This document shows positions 14,386 to 25,489 of a stretch of 64,000 nucleotides of DNA, one piece after another. Position 1 is the stretch's first letter. Each line of letters starts with the position of its first letter. Position numbers and translations under genes: made by a program. The notes below the pieces were generated by a model. The model ran no database searches and was not told the origin of the DNA. It was given only the letters and a program-made list of their open reading frames with translations. Origin of the DNA: Nitzschia sp. DOCU1 (lineage: Eukaryota > Bacillariophyta > Bacillariophyceae > Bacillariales > Bacillariaceae); NCBI GenBank assembly GCA_951394045.1, contig OX595985.1:4216001-4280000 (forward strand), read 5' to 3'.

Positions 14386-17300
14386 AGGTGTGAGCGAGTT
14401 GTACACGAAAAAGCTAGTTTAATGCATAATGTTAAGGACGAGTTATCCTATTACAAAGTCTCTGAAAGAGTAAGTGGGAAACGCAAAAATTGCGGATGTG
14501 ACGAAGTTTTCGTTTTCCACGAGCAACGCGATGGAGCACGACATGCGCACCCATCTGTCTATATACCATCCGAGCCGGGCGAGGTCTTCGCCTCATTGGA
14601 CCAATGCATTAATTACCGTATCGCGGCGGAATCGCACGCGATAACACGACTGTACAACCGGAGCTCACCAAAACGCCAGAAAACCGCGCCAGACGAAATT
14701 CCGTACTGTTTCGCGCAAATTAACACGCGCCTAGGCAAGGCCAAGGCGGCAGCGTTGACGACGCTACTAGACACCGGAGCATCACGAGGACTGATCTCCG
14801 AGAAGCATGTCAAGAAACTACGTGTCAGGACGACACCATCGAGAACCACCTTCACGACAGCTGGAGGTGTCGTCGAGACACACCGCGAAGTAAAAATCCA
14901 GTTTAAACTTCCGGAATTTCATGCCAATAGGGTGATTGAATGGGTCTTCCAGGTGACATCCGACCTTGGCAACTACGACATGATCATTGGCAGAGATCTT
15001 CTGCGAGAACTAGGTGTCAAGTTCGACTTCAAGACAAGGGAAGTCGAATGGGACTCAGCTGCTATAGCAATGAAGATATATGGCGAGACGCCCGACGAAG
15101 ACGCCTGGCAGGCCGACACAGATGGCGGTGCCAAGTCTATTAAACAAATCTTAGACGCTAAATATGCCCCAGCAGACATTCCGCAGAAAATCTCCGAGAT
15201 GGACCATCTGTCGGAAGAAGATAAATCCGCCCTCAAGACGCTTCTTCAGAAACATGAGACGCTCTTTGACGGCACGCTCGGCACTTGGAAAGGCGAGCCC
15301 TATGATATCGAGCTAAAGCCTAATGTCACGCCATATCATGCGAGGCCATATCCAGTGCCGAAGGCATATGAACAGACGCTATGCGACGAGGTCGATCGCC
15401 TCTGCGCAGTCGGCGTACTAAAGAAAGTTAACCGCTCTGAATGGGCGGCACCGTCGTTCATCATCCCAAAGAAGGACAAGACGGTACGGTTCATCAACGA
15501 CTTTCGCGAGCTCAACAAGCGAATCAAGCGGAAGCCATTCCCACTACCAAAGATACAAGAGCTACTGTTAAAACTAGAAGGTTTTCAGTACGCTACTAGC
15601 TTAGACCTAAACATGGGCTACTACCATGTGGAACTTAGTCCGAACGCAAAGAAACTTTGCACTCTCGTCTTCCCGTGGGGAAAATATGAGATGCAACGAC
15701 TACCTATGGGACTCAGCAATAGCCCCGATATCTTTCAAGAAAAGATGTCGTCGCTGTTCGCAGATCTAGAGTACATACGCACGTACATAGATGATCTTCT
15801 AGTACTTACTAAGGGTAGTTACCTAGACCACCTAGAGAAACTCGACGTGGTACTACAACGTCTGAAAGACACGGGACTCAAGGTGAACATCAAGAAGTCC
15901 TTCTTCGCGAAAGCGGAGCTCGAATACCTTGGCTACTGGATTACCCGAGACGGCATCCAACCCATAGCAACCAAAGTGCAGGCAATTCAAGCCATGCTCG
16001 CACCGCGCAATAAAAAGGAACTACGCGCTTTCATCGGTATCGTGAATTATTATCGCGATATGTGGGTGCGCCGATCGCACATCCTCGCCCCGCTCGCATC
16101 ACTTACGTCGAAAACGGCTAAGTGGGAGTGGACCGGCGCGCACCAAGAGGCATTTGACACGATGAAGAAAATAATAAGTAAGGAGGTTCTCCTGACCTAC
16201 CCGAACTTTCAGTTACCGTTCGATATACATACCGACGCGAGCGACACGCAGCTTGGCGCAGTCATCTCGCAAAACGGTAAGCCAATCGCGTTCTATAGTC
16301 GCAAACTCAATCCTGCGCAGACACGGTATACTACTACCGAGCGGGAACTACTCGCTATTGTAGAAACACTCAAGGAGTTCCGTACGATTCTCCTGGGTCA
16401 ACAGATTCGCGTCTACACCGACCACAAGAATCTGACCTATAAAAACTTTAATACTGAACGCGTTATGCGCTGGCGACTCATCCTCGAAGACTATGGTCCC
16501 GAACTAGTATACGTTAGAGGTGAAACGAACGTAGTAGCGGATGCTCTTAGTCGACTTGGTAAAAACGAAAAGCCCTTTACCGAGGCCAACTTCGCAGAGT
16601 ACTTTGGGGGCGACGAACTACCCGAAAGCGTCTTCCCCCTCACCTACACGTACATTATGCGACATCAACGAAAAGATACCGCGCTGCTCCAGAAGGCAGC
16701 GTCGGACAGTAGATATAGTGTAAAGGTTTTTCGTGGGGGCGGTAAGAAACGTCCTCTAGTAGTTAGAGATAGTAAGATAGTTATTCCGCAGTCACTCCAA
16801 CGTCGATGCGTTGAGTGGTACCATGAGACACTGTGTCATCCGGGCGAGACCCGAACAGAGCACACGATTCGGCAGCACTTCTACTGGAAAGGACTGCGAA
16901 CCGATGTCGTCGATATCTGCAAAAAATGCAGGTTGTGCCAATTAACAAAATGCAAGACCCTTAAGTATGGGCACCTACCAATTAAGGAACCCGAGAGCGA
17001 ACCTTGGGAAATCCTATGTGTCGACCTCATAGGCCCTTATGCGATTAACCAGGGTAAACGAGACAAGGGTAAACAGAAACAACTCGAACTTTGGTGCCTT
17101 ACGATGATTGACCCGGCAACTGGCTGGTTCGAGATGGTTCGCGTACCCAACAAAGAGGCTTTTAGTATCGCCGAATTAGCCGAAAAGATGTGGTTCACGA
17201 GATACTCGTGGCCGCAACAGGTTATTTATGACCGCGGTACGGAGTTCATGGGCGAATTCCGGCGAATGGTCAAGGAAGACTACGGCGTGCTTGCGCGCCC

Positions 17301-17598
17301 AATCACTGCGAGGAATCCGCAGGCGAACGCAATACTCGAACGAGTACACCAAACTATCGGGAACATGATTCGTACGTTTGAACTGCAGCACTCAGACGAT
17401 ACAGTCGGACTTGATGGAATCCTGGCAGCCGTGAGTTCGCCGTTCGCGCGACATACCACACTACGCTACAGGCTACGCCGATGCAACTAGTATTCGGTAG
17501 AGATGCTATTCTCAACACCCGCTTCGAAGCTAACTGGAAGCTCATCCGTGAGCGCAAGATGCAACGCATTGTGAAGAACAATGCGGCAGAAAACAAAA
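14386..17598 (+). pseudogene. pol: Gyp-B Pol, left copy (frameshifted and cut by LINE)
   Basis: Pol is in the gag frame directly after UGA 14383-14385; a first ATG occurs at 14422. Protease LLDTGASRG lies near residue 117 from that ATG, RT has YIDD at about 455-458, RNase H has HTDAS, and the integrase has an HHCC finger (CKKCRLCQL), VDLIGPY, YDRGTEF and NAILERVHQ. A one-base deletion near 17431 (GTGAGTTCG versus GTGATGTTCG in the right copy) shifts the frame and ends the protein at 17490. The original frame resumes at 17481 (MQLVFGRDAILNTRF) until the LINE junction at 17598, so the integrase C-terminus is missing here. It is present in the duplicated copy at 25490-26537. Confidence 0.92.
16746..17598 (+). 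repeat. 853-bp pol segment duplicated at 25490-26343
   Basis: Direct repeat of the integrase-coding segment on both sides of the LINE. I count 12 substitutions (10 transitions) and one 1-nt indel between the copies, about 1.4%, similar to the divergence of the Gyp-B LTRs. Confidence 0.9.
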
Positions 17599-17694
17599 AC
17601 AAAAAACCAAAGTCTATTTTTAACCGGCAGGGGGAAACTAGTCGCCCAACCCGTCCCCGGCACCTACCGCCTGTAGCGATGTGAGGAATAAAGT

Positions 17695-17711
17695 ACCGCA
17701 CTGGATGCGGT
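17695..17711 (-). other. Hairpin in LINE-1 3' UTR
   Basis: ACCGCA-CTGGA-TGCGGT (given on plus) forms a 6-bp stem with a 5-nt loop, 33 nt beyond the ORF2 stop and about 100 nt before the element's 3' end. Many LINE RTs recognise a 3' stem-loop. A role here is inference. Confidence 0.45.
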
Positions 17712-17744
17712 GTTTTCTTTTTCGAAAGGCGATCAGCACATTTT

Positions 17745-20700
17745 TTATAATGGCTGATCCTGTGTTAGCTCAAGCAGTGCCCGAATGTTGGTTGCCTGGG
17801 TCATGCTGTGAAGAATGGCGGGTCGCCACAAGTCTATCCAGTCCTCAATTGTGTCAAGGGTGTGGTTAGCAGCCACGTGGAGATCGTAGGTGGGGTAGAA
17901 CATGTGACGATCTTGTGGCATGGTTCGGGGGCGCCACTCGTATAGTTCGAGGAGTTGAGAGTGGAGGAGGATTTCCCGGCGTGCTTGTTGGTCTGCCTGG
18001 TCTTTGCCATGGCGTTCTGTATTGCGGATCTTCCATAGGTCAAACCAGTGCTTCAGAATGCGTGTGCCCACCTTGCGCACCCAGGCTGAACCGTCTGCCT
18101 GTTCCTCTACAAGGTTTTGTCTTGTGGCATATTCTCGATGAAGTCGTTGCCAGTATATGCTCCACCGAGCACGGAACAGATGGGACCAGCCAATGGTGTT
18201 TTGTGATTCAATCAGTTGATGATATGCTGCTGGATATCCGTTGGTGCCAATGCCCGGAAGGTTATTCGCCCATCTTTGGAGTCCGTCGCGGAGAATCTTG
18301 CATAACATTGGGTCGGATCGAAGTTTCTGCTCCACGAAGCGGATGGTTGTTGTGATCATAGTGGTTCTCCAAGCAGAGCGGGACGGGCCGGGGCATCGGA
18401 TAACATGGTCGTTGTCCTCAGACTCGCAATCATCGCAGGATGGGCACCTGGGGGAGTGGTGGTGGCTATTTCTGTGAGCAATGGCCCCTGTGGGGGCAAT
18501 CATATGCAAATGCTTCGCGAGGGTGGTTTCCTGGGAACGGTGGGTGCGGATGATTTGTTTGTATGCTGACCAGTCGATCTCTGAACATATGGAAGAGTCC
18601 CAGTTGAATAGTGTCTCGTAGTACTTAAACAACGTTGGCAGAGTGGCTGCTTCCCGGATCCTTGATTTGTAGTATGCTGTAACTGATTCGCCCTGAATGA
18701 GCAATTGTGCGCAGGTAGTTGGGAGGAATGTCACCACAGGCCGAGGGCCTCCTTCCTCTTCTTGGAACAGTTTTGCTTGATCATCAGCTTCGCAGTTAAT
18801 GCGGGCTGCCTGGGACAGTTCGGCTCGGGGGCGGTGGCGATCCTGGTGGCCTTGGATCCACTTGACGGACGGGGGCTGTGGAAGTGCCTTGTATGATTCA
18901 ACCACCATGGTAATCAGATCCCATTCCAGGGATAGCGTGGTATTGGGGATGCGGAATTTAGACTCCAAGATTTTCTTCAAGCATTTGATAACTCGTTTAT
19001 TGTCGATATAATGTGAGAAACCAGTCTGTAATGGGATGCCTGTGAATTCCGACAGTCGTAGTAGGAAGCAGTAAATCGCAAGAGCTCCGTAACTCTCACA
19101 TCGAAATGACTTGGGACGTGCTCCTGAGGCAGGACCTCGGCCCCGGAATAGTCGCTTATAGTCAAAGCTGTTGCAGACATGACCAAAGGAGGCCGAAACG
19201 GCCTTGGCCGAGCCGTCTGTGCCCACATGGAAATTGCCTTGGTTGAGAGTGTTCATGATGTTGGCCGGCGTGTCGAAAAGATCATGTTGCTGCAGCAATT
19301 CTCTCTCCCAGGACGGCAAGGTGTTGATGAATGTCGGGAAATTGGCTTGGTTTGGCAGGGTGGTAGGCGGAGGCGGCTGGTAGTTGAAGATGGGGCGGAC
19401 GATTGCTCCTAATTCCGCTGCATGAACTGGGTAGCCAATGGCACGCTCAGGGGCAAAAGGGGGGTCGGAGTAGGTGTAGACATTACCATGGAGAGGGATC
19501 AAGCGGGAATACAGACTGCCTTGGGAATGCTGAAACAACGCATTGGAGATGGGGTCATGAACATACTTGGATCGCCTGCGGCACATGTGATGTTCAACTA
19601 TCCACGCCCGCAGTGGGCGAGCAAGGAATCCATTCCGGTCCAGCAAGGTCATCATAAACCGGCGCCATGTGAGCCATGCTGGCGAGAATGGACGAGGCTG
19701 GTTGAAAAGTTGGGAACTCATCTGGCCTTCGAGCGGGGCTGCTGTGCCCTCCAGTATGCCAGGTAGGAGGCGGGAGCCTGTTGTATGGGTGATATCAGCA
19801 ATCGTAACGACTTGGAGGTACCGCCGGCATGAATTAATTCGGTCCAACGTTGCAGGACGAGGGTCAAAGGCAATTGCGTGGTCCATAATGAAACTGTCAT
19901 GCTGGCGAAGCAGGGGGGGCACCACGTCATTTTCCGCTGGTAGAAGGATGCTCCCTTTGATGGACTGAAGAAAATCACGGACGCTGCTGATCCATTTGGA
20001 GGGTGTAGGAGGAATCGTCTGGGAAGGGGACTCCCAGATGAACACAGATGTTCCCACATACGCTTGAGCCCAGCTCAGGGCGATAAGAAGTAACTTCCCT
20101 GGTTGGCCATCCGGTGTTCGCAGATGTTTCAATAGGAGTAGAATCTGCAGGAACCCTCGCTCCACGTAAAGCCGACGAAATCCAGCTCCCCCAAACACTC
20201 GTGGACCATATCTCACTGCCAGGGCCATATTGCGATTATAACCACAACTACTCACGATCATGATCATAAACCGACTCTGGATTGAGGTGCATTCAGCTTC
20301 CGAGAGTGATGTGACCAGAAAAGCATAGGTTACTGACGGGAGGTACATGCTGATGTAATAGGTCTTTGTATCAGATGGGGACAAGAAATTGGAAGAGAGA
20401 AGTTTCGCAGCGGCGTCGCTCTTCGTTTTCAGAATATCGTATTGCTTTTTCATACTCTGTGCTGGGTTCACGTAGCACCCCAGTGTTTTGTGGGATTTGT
20501 AGTTCGACAACTGTAGCACCTGAGATGGCACCAGTTGGAGCGGATTGCTCAGGATGATTGGTGGTGCGCTCACTCCCGGCCGGAGGAACGGAACACCATT
20601 CAGTTTCCACGTGCTGCTGATCAAGTGGAATGAACACTTGGGGATTTCAAGGGCCCCCCCAGAAGACCAGAGGAGGTCGTTCCATTTCTGGGCATCTTGC

Positions 20701-23528
20701 TGCATCCGTGCACAGAGGGCTTCAGCCGAAGGTTGAACATGAGCAGTGAAGTCATTTACGCCCTGGGTGCAATCGTCGACGAAACCCACCATATGAATGG
20801 TGAGTTCCAAGCGACCGTTGTAAGACACAAATGTTGCTCCGTTGGTTGCTGCGGCAAAGGCATCGAACAACACTGAGCACACAAAGCACCAGATCTGAGG
20901 CGAGTTTCCTGACCCTTGGCCCGTGCCATGAATGGGGAACATCTCACAGTGTTGGTACCAGGCGTCCGATATGCCAAGGCTCGTTTTTAAGCAAAACTTT
21001 GCTTCCTCTAGAGTGCTTGCATTGACGAGGACAACATGTCGGCACATGCCCATGTGTCGGCTGGCAAGGGAGGCAATAGCCGCCAGAATGCGATCGTAGC
21101 AGGAGGTCGCGTCAAGATCAAAATTGATGCCTGGCTTCATTGACAGCAGGTAGATATCATTCTGAAGAATCTCCAGAAACACTGGTTCATGCGCAGATCG
21201 GCCAACCCGGCTTCCATAGAGGCCGTCATTGAGCAGCTTATTGTCTTCGGCAAAATGAGAGGCTTGGCGCCATTTCACAGCAAGAAGGAGGTTATAATCA
21301 GCCTCGTATAGGTGTATCACGCGCAAACGATGAATGCGTGGGTCACCTGGGTCTTTCATCAGCATCACGTTCACAACGTTGGTCCAGCGATCATAATGGT
21401 ACCCAAACTTTACGGCATAATTTAGCAGGGATACATGGGCATGAACAAGGAACCGTTGGCCATCCTCAATTTCTTCGGCGAGTGGGTTTGCTGGAGCCAG
21501 GCCGTGTCGTCGCCACAGAACATGGTAGTGGCCAAGATGCAAGCCGCTTGGGGATGTTGATGTTGATTCCGACCACTTCTTCACCTTGCCAAGGAATTCT
21601 TCGTCGGCGATAATTCCAGGGAGAATGGTCTCGGTCTTCTTCTGGAGATGTGCCACAAACAGTTGGGTGGCTTCGTCCAAAGTACTTGAGTCAAAATCGC
21701 CCGATAGAATGAGATCAGATGCCTGTCCATTGCCGTCGTATTGGAGTTGGGTTCGAATTTCTGGTGCTGTCATGGGTGTCCCTTCCGCTTGTCCAAAGTG
21801 CTCCCGATTGCGCTGGAGCAGTAATTCCTCAATTGCTGCAGGGACATGTTCGGTCCTCCAGTGGTCATCCCCAGAGGGGCATTCTTTTGGATGGACAGTC
21901 GGGTCGATTGGAACTTTGAGGCTGGATATGTCCCCAGCCCCGCCTCCCTTTCGTTGCATTGCTTGAAGACGTTGGTATGTCCGGTATATTGCCTCGGCTA
22001 TTTTAAGTCGTCGTACAACTTTGGCTTTTCCATTGGCTTGGAGGGCTGCGTACATTTGCGCTTTTTCCTCCAGGTAATCTTCGCGCAGTTGCGCAGCTTG
22101 GAGACGTGCTGCCTGCAGGGTGCGGATGGCCTCGCGATAAAATGCCTGAGCGCTAGCCCAGTCAGGGGGCTCGATAACAGCCAGATCTGGATGCTTGGCA
22201 ATACAAGCCTGGATGGCTGGTCCGTAGTCGATCAGGGGGTTCCGAAAGCGAGAAATCAACAGCTTGGAGTATCGAATAGTGGCCCAGGCTCGGGCAAAGG
22301 CAGGGCTCCATGGCGTCCTGTATCCGCATTTTGCCTTTTTCGCTGCCACCTTTGCAGCACGTTCCATATCGCGATCAAGGCTTTCGGCCAATCGATGATC
22401 CGGTGTTTGCAGGTCGTTCAATCGTTGAAGCCTTTCCACAAAGTTATGCGACTCCAGTTCTTTGATTTTGGTGGGAATGTAGCTTGCGACCACTCCTGGC
22501 ATGCGGGAATTGAAATCACGCCGTGCAAACGGAGCAAGAGGAGTCGGTTTTGTACCAAACAGCACTTTTGTGTCAAAGTCGATGTGGAAGCCCCGATGGT
22601 CGCTTGTGATTCGATATTGATAAGGATCGTAGCCTGCAGATGTGACAAGTGCCAGTAGGGAAGGAGTGATCAGAGCATAATCAAGGCGTTTGTGGCCGCG
22701 ATTGTACGTGCTGGGGATGGTGGTTGTTCCCAGACGAGCACCAAAAAGATCGATAAGTCCGCATGACTGAGCAACTTCTGCCATGCCGCTGTCAGGCTCG
22801 TGAATTTCTTCGTTAAAGTCTCCTACCAAAACAATTCGATCGCCGTTCTGTTGTTGCTGCAATATAAAGGCTTGGATATCCCGAATAAATGCTGCCCGGG
22901 GATTAATGCGGGTGTTGTCAAACTCCTGGGCGCCTTCGTCAATTAATTGGCTGATTTGCTGGTTTGCCGCCGTGTTGACCCCTGTGGTTTGATCCTGGCA
23001 GACTTGATATGCTGTGATGATGTGCACTGCAGCAGAATTCGCACCCTCGAGTCGGACGGACACCCAACGTCCCATTCGGTCGCGAGACGTGTGGCGAATG
23101 AGGGATGAAGTATCTTCGGTTACAAGCATTCCGGTGCCACCCGGCTTGTAGGTGCGTTTCATCTTGCGGCTTCCAGTACCAGCAACAAGCCGGTGATGTT
23201 TGAAAAATTTCCCCGCCACTAAATCCAGGGTTGTCTTAACGTCGTAGCGATTCACATCCTGGTTTAATTCAGTGAAGCATGCAAGGTCTGCATGGATTGC
23301 AGCCACAGAATCGCAGATCGCTGGCCAATCGCCGCCATCCGTGGACCATTTCTTGATCCCATTGAGATTGATAAAATACAGTCTGGTGGTATTGATGGGC
23401 TTGGCTTCGTCCATCACATCGCCAACAAATTCGTCGTCAAAGAAATCATTTCCCTCATACTCGTCAAGTTCTGATCCATCCTCAGAGCCTTCATCGAAGG
23501 GATACGCTTCCATCCATGCCTCATTCAT
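17745..23528 (-). CDS. LINE-1 ORF2: APE endonuclease, reverse transcriptase, RNase H
   Basis: 1927-residue protein, uninterrupted. The APE-type endonuclease spans about residues 49-320 with catalytic boxes TELN (Glu88), GDFNE (237-239), RLDYAL (283) and SDH (310-311). A long linker leads to an RT at about 650-1000 with INFDLDATSCYD near 802-812, GTGQGSGNSPQIW near 868-880 and FVDD at 916-919. RNase H lies in the C-terminal third (GTDGSAK, CESYGA, YIDNK and a later Asp). A terminal zinc motif CPSCDDCE...HVIRC follows. It would nick target DNA and reverse-transcribe the element in place. Its ATG overlaps the ORF1 stop as ATGA, which suggests coupled termination-reinitiation. The C-terminal ~150 residues beyond the zinc motif are unrecognised. 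Confidence 0.94.
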   Translation of the reverse strand: MNEAWMEAYPFDEGSEDGSELDEYEGNDFFDDEFVGDVMDEAKPINTTRLYFINLNGIKKWSTDGGDWPAICDSVAAIHADLACFTELNQDVNRYDVKTTLDLVAGKFFKHHRLVAGTGSRKMKRTYKPGGTGMLVTEDTSSLIRHTSRDRMGRWVSVRLEGANSAAVHIITAYQVCQDQTTGVNTAANQQISQLIDEGAQEFDNTRINPRAAFIRDIQAFILQQQQNGDRIVLVGDFNEEIHEPDSGMAEVAQSCGLIDLFGARLGTTTIPSTYNRGHKRLDYALITPSLLALVTSAGYDPYQYRITSDHRGFHIDFDTKVLFGTKPTPLAPFARRDFNSRMPGVVASYIPTKIKELESHNFVERLQRLNDLQTPDHRLAESLDRDMERAAKVAAKKAKCGYRTPWSPAFARAWATIRYSKLLISRFRNPLIDYGPAIQACIAKHPDLAVIEPPDWASAQAFYREAIRTLQAARLQAAQLREDYLEEKAQMYAALQANGKAKVVRRLKIAEAIYRTYQRLQAMQRKGGGAGDISSLKVPIDPTVHPKECPSGDDHWRTEHVPAAIEELLLQRNREHFGQAEGTPMTAPEIRTQLQYDGNGQASDLILSGDFDSSTLDEATQLFVAHLQKKTETILPGIIADEEFLGKVKKWSESTSTSPSGLHLGHYHVLWRRHGLAPANPLAEEIEDGQRFLVHAHVSLLNYAVKFGYHYDRWTNVVNVMLMKDPGDPRIHRLRVIHLYEADYNLLLAVKWRQASHFAEDNKLLNDGLYGSRVGRSAHEPVFLEILQNDIYLLSMKPGINFDLDATSCYDRILAAIASLASRHMGMCRHVVLVNASTLEEAKFCLKTSLGISDAWYQHCEMFPIHGTGQGSGNSPQIWCFVCSVLFDAFAAATNGATFVSYNGRLELTIHMVGFVDDCTQGVNDFTAHVQPSAEALCARMQQDAQKWNDLLWSSGGALEIPKCSFHLISSTWKLNGVPFLRPGVSAPPIILSNPLQLVPSQVLQLSNYKSHKTLGCYVNPAQSMKKQYDILKTKSDAAAKLLSSNFLSPSDTKTYYISMYLPSVTYAFLVTSLSEAECTSIQSRFMIMIVSSCGYNRNMALAVRYGPRVFGGAGFRRLYVERGFLQILLLLKHLRTPDGQPGKLLLIALSWAQAYVGTSVFIWESPSQTIPPTPSKWISSVRDFLQSIKGSILLPAENDVVPPLLRQHDSFIMDHAIAFDPRPATLDRINSCRRYLQVVTIADITHTTGSRLLPGILEGTAAPLEGQMSSQLFNQPRPFSPAWLTWRRFMMTLLDRNGFLARPLRAWIVEHHMCRRRSKYVHDPISNALFQHSQGSLYSRLIPLHGNVYTYSDPPFAPERAIGYPVHAAELGAIVRPIFNYQPPPPTTLPNQANFPTFINTLPSWERELLQQHDLFDTPANIMNTLNQGNFHVGTDGSAKAVSASFGHVCNSFDYKRLFRGRGPASGARPKSFRCESYGALAIYCFLLRLSEFTGIPLQTGFSHYIDNKRVIKCLKKILESKFRIPNTTLSLEWDLITMVVESYKALPQPPSVKWIQGHQDRHRPRAELSQAARINCEADDQAKLFQEEEGGPRPVVTFLPTTCAQLLIQGESVTAYYKSRIREAATLPTLFKYYETLFNWDSSICSEIDWSAYKQIIRTHRSQETTLAKHLHMIAPTGAIAHRNSHHHSPRCPSCDDCESEDNDHVIRCPGPSRSAWRTTMITTTIRFVEQKLRSDPMLCKILRDGLQRWANNLPGIGTNGYPAAYHQLIESQNTIGWSHLFRARWSIYWQRLHREYATRQNLVEEQADGSAWVRKVGTRILKHWFDLWKIRNTERHGKDQADQQARREILLHSQLLELYEWRPRTMPQDRHMFYPTYDLHVAANHTLDTIEDWIDLWRPAILHSMTQATNIRALLELTQDQPL

Positions 23529-25381
23529 TCTTCCATGGGCTGATGCGGATCAGCTGCCGGAAGTATCTCCTGGGTTACTTCAGACTCGTGCATTGCGGTT
23601 GGCTCGGGCCCCATCTCTGTTGGGGAATTTATTTTCCGGCGCTGTGGTGTGGCAGGTTTGAACGTCTCGTTGGCTAGTTGGAGCTCTAAGAGCTGGTGGA
23701 CCATGGCTTGGAGGCTGCTAGTTTGAGCACTTTGCGCGGCAATGGCGTCGGTCAGGGTGGTAATTTTCTGTTGGAGGTCATCTCGTTCCTTAGTGGCGGC
23801 GGCAAGGGCGAGCTGATGGGCTTCTTGGAGATTGTTCAGCTGGGCCTGATACGCTAGACGGTCTGCTTCCCTGGCGTCGTTCGTGGACGTCAAAGCGGCC
23901 AGGATGGTAGGTGGTGCTGAGTCTGGTGAGCCTCCGTATCCTGGCGTTCCCCGCCCGTGTCCACGACCAGAGCTATGAGTACGAGCAGAGTAGGATACTG
24001 ATGACATTGGGGATGGGTTCCCGTTGCGAACGACGTTAGTCCACGTTTGGAAGGGAGGACGCAAGGTCAGAGTAGTGTGGGGTGTCCTAGTTCCAGTATC
24101 CTCATCGTCAACGTTGTCGTCGTGATCGACCTCCTCATCATGCGCGGCTGCAGAAGCGACTGACACCGAATTGGAAAAAGCCGTGAATGCCGTATCGTAC
24201 GAATCCTCATCGTCACTTTCGGCCCCATCGTCCTCTGTCCGAATCTTGGCAGAGGTAACACTCATGGCGGGGAAATTATCTGGAATTGACATCAGAGCAT
24301 CGGCAGATAGGGATGATGTGAATGCATCCCATTTGGCCTCAATCCATTTGCGATACTGCTGAAACTTGTTCTTGTTCACAAGAATGCGCCATTCTCCACG
24401 GTCTTTTCCATTGAAGGATGAAACGATGTCGGATGCTCCATCATTGGAGAGAAAGTGGGGTTTGAGTTCCTGGACCACGGTGTCAGTGAGACCAACGACC
24501 TTGACAACCCACGTCTCGGCCATATCGCGGTTTTGCTGCTGGATGGCTTTGAGGAAAGCTTGGGGTTGAGTTTGTTTGTAGGCATAGGGGACAAAACTCA
24601 TGGATTTACGCATAGACCCACTTTTCAAAAGGCGAGCCAATTCCTTAGCATCGCTACGATGACACTGAATTTCGTACGCTTGTGTCTGGTACTGGAAACC
24701 TTGACTCAGGTTGGAACGAATGCGGGAATGAACAATCTCAAAGCGCGGGATATTAATACCCTGACCGGACATCGCTTCGGAAAGTTTCTGCTTGGCAGTA
24801 TGACGGTGCATATGCTTTGGGTTAAAGCCACGGACCAGACATCCCAGATGCGCAATATCCCAGTGCTCCAGATCAAAGTAGTGCATGTTAACGTAGGCTT
24901 TCCAGGATTTAATAGCCTCGAAAACAGCGTAGTGTTGTTTAATCGTTGCCAAGGAGACGGTGGACATCAACTTGTATACACAATACCATCGTCCCCTGCT
25001 CTTCTCCCGGGGGCTGGTTGCCTGACAGAGTTTAAACTTGGCTTTCAAAAGGTTCTGCAAAAGCTTCTTCTCGGTTGTGCCTTCGATCATCACAAATTCT
25101 TCGTTGTTGTGATCAAGTGCAATGATTTCATTGGGGAAAGAGGTGAGAATGGTGCAGAGGACATTTGCTTGTGCCTGCTGCGCGTTTGTTTTGCCTTCTG
25201 CTGAGTCAAAACACCAATTAAGGCACAATTCCATGGTTTCAACTTTCTTTTGACCGCTTCCGCCACTTGCAACCGTGGTGGCATCATCCTTGTCAGCTGG
25301 AGTAGAGGTAGTGGGGGTGCGGTGTGCATTAACAACGCGGGAGGCATCGATATGCATGGTAGTTAAATTGCCGGTCGGCAT
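23525..25381 (-). CDS. LINE-1 ORF1 protein
   Basis: 618-residue protein starting at ATG 25381. I do not recognise a named domain and see no CCHC knuckle or RRM signature. It has an acidic, Ser-rich low-complexity segment (about 375-430), a Gly/Arg/Ser-rich stretch (about 455-490) and a heptad-rich probable coiled coil near residues 500-575 that could drive multimerisation. LINE ORF1 proteins are usually RNA-binding chaperones; that role is inferred from position. The stop TGA shares two bases with the ORF2 start (ATGA at 23528-23525). Confidence 0.85.
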   Translation of the reverse strand: MPTGNLTTMHIDASRVVNAHRTPTTSTPADKDDATTVASGGSGQKKVETMELCLNWCFDSAEGKTNAQQAQANVLCTILTSFPNEIIALDHNNEEFVMIEGTTEKKLLQNLLKAKFKLCQATSPREKSRGRWYCVYKLMSTVSLATIKQHYAVFEAIKSWKAYVNMHYFDLEHWDIAHLGCLVRGFNPKHMHRHTAKQKLSEAMSGQGINIPRFEIVHSRIRSNLSQGFQYQTQAYEIQCHRSDAKELARLLKSGSMRKSMSFVPYAYKQTQPQAFLKAIQQQNRDMAETWVVKVVGLTDTVVQELKPHFLSNDGASDIVSSFNGKDRGEWRILVNKNKFQQYRKWIEAKWDAFTSSLSADALMSIPDNFPAMSVTSAKIRTEDDGAESDDEDSYDTAFTAFSNSVSVASAAAHDEEVDHDDNVDDEDTGTRTPHTTLTLRPPFQTWTNVVRNGNPSPMSSVSYSARTHSSGRGHGRGTPGYGGSPDSAPPTILAALTSTNDAREADRLAYQAQLNNLQEAHQLALAAATKERDDLQQKITTLTDAIAAQSAQTSSLQAMVHQLLELQLANETFKPATPQRRKINSPTEMGPEPTAMHESEVTQEILPAADPHQPMEE

Positions 25382-25489
25382 AGACGTTTCGCGCTGCTCT
25401 TACGTAGATTCTACGTAGAACTAGTACTAGGTGACAATAACGAGTAAATACACGACCTGCGCGATTGACTCTACCCGAAATTATTGCGG

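Larger units (their letters stand above)
17599..25489 (-). mobile_element. LINE-1: intact non-LTR retrotransposon
   Basis: About 7.9 kb on the minus strand with two long intact ORFs (ORF1 25381-23525, ORF2 23528-17745), a ~108-bp 5' leader and a ~146-bp 3' UTR. ORF2 encodes APE endonuclease, RT and RNase H, so it belongs to the APE-type LINEs with RNase H (I/Tad/R1-like groups; exact clade not assigned). Its 3' end on the minus strand is a T/G-rich tail (GGTTTTTTGTTTTTG), not poly(A). It lies inside Gyp-B pol and is flanked by an 853-bp direct duplication rather than a short target duplication. No inactivating change is visible. Confidence 0.93.
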
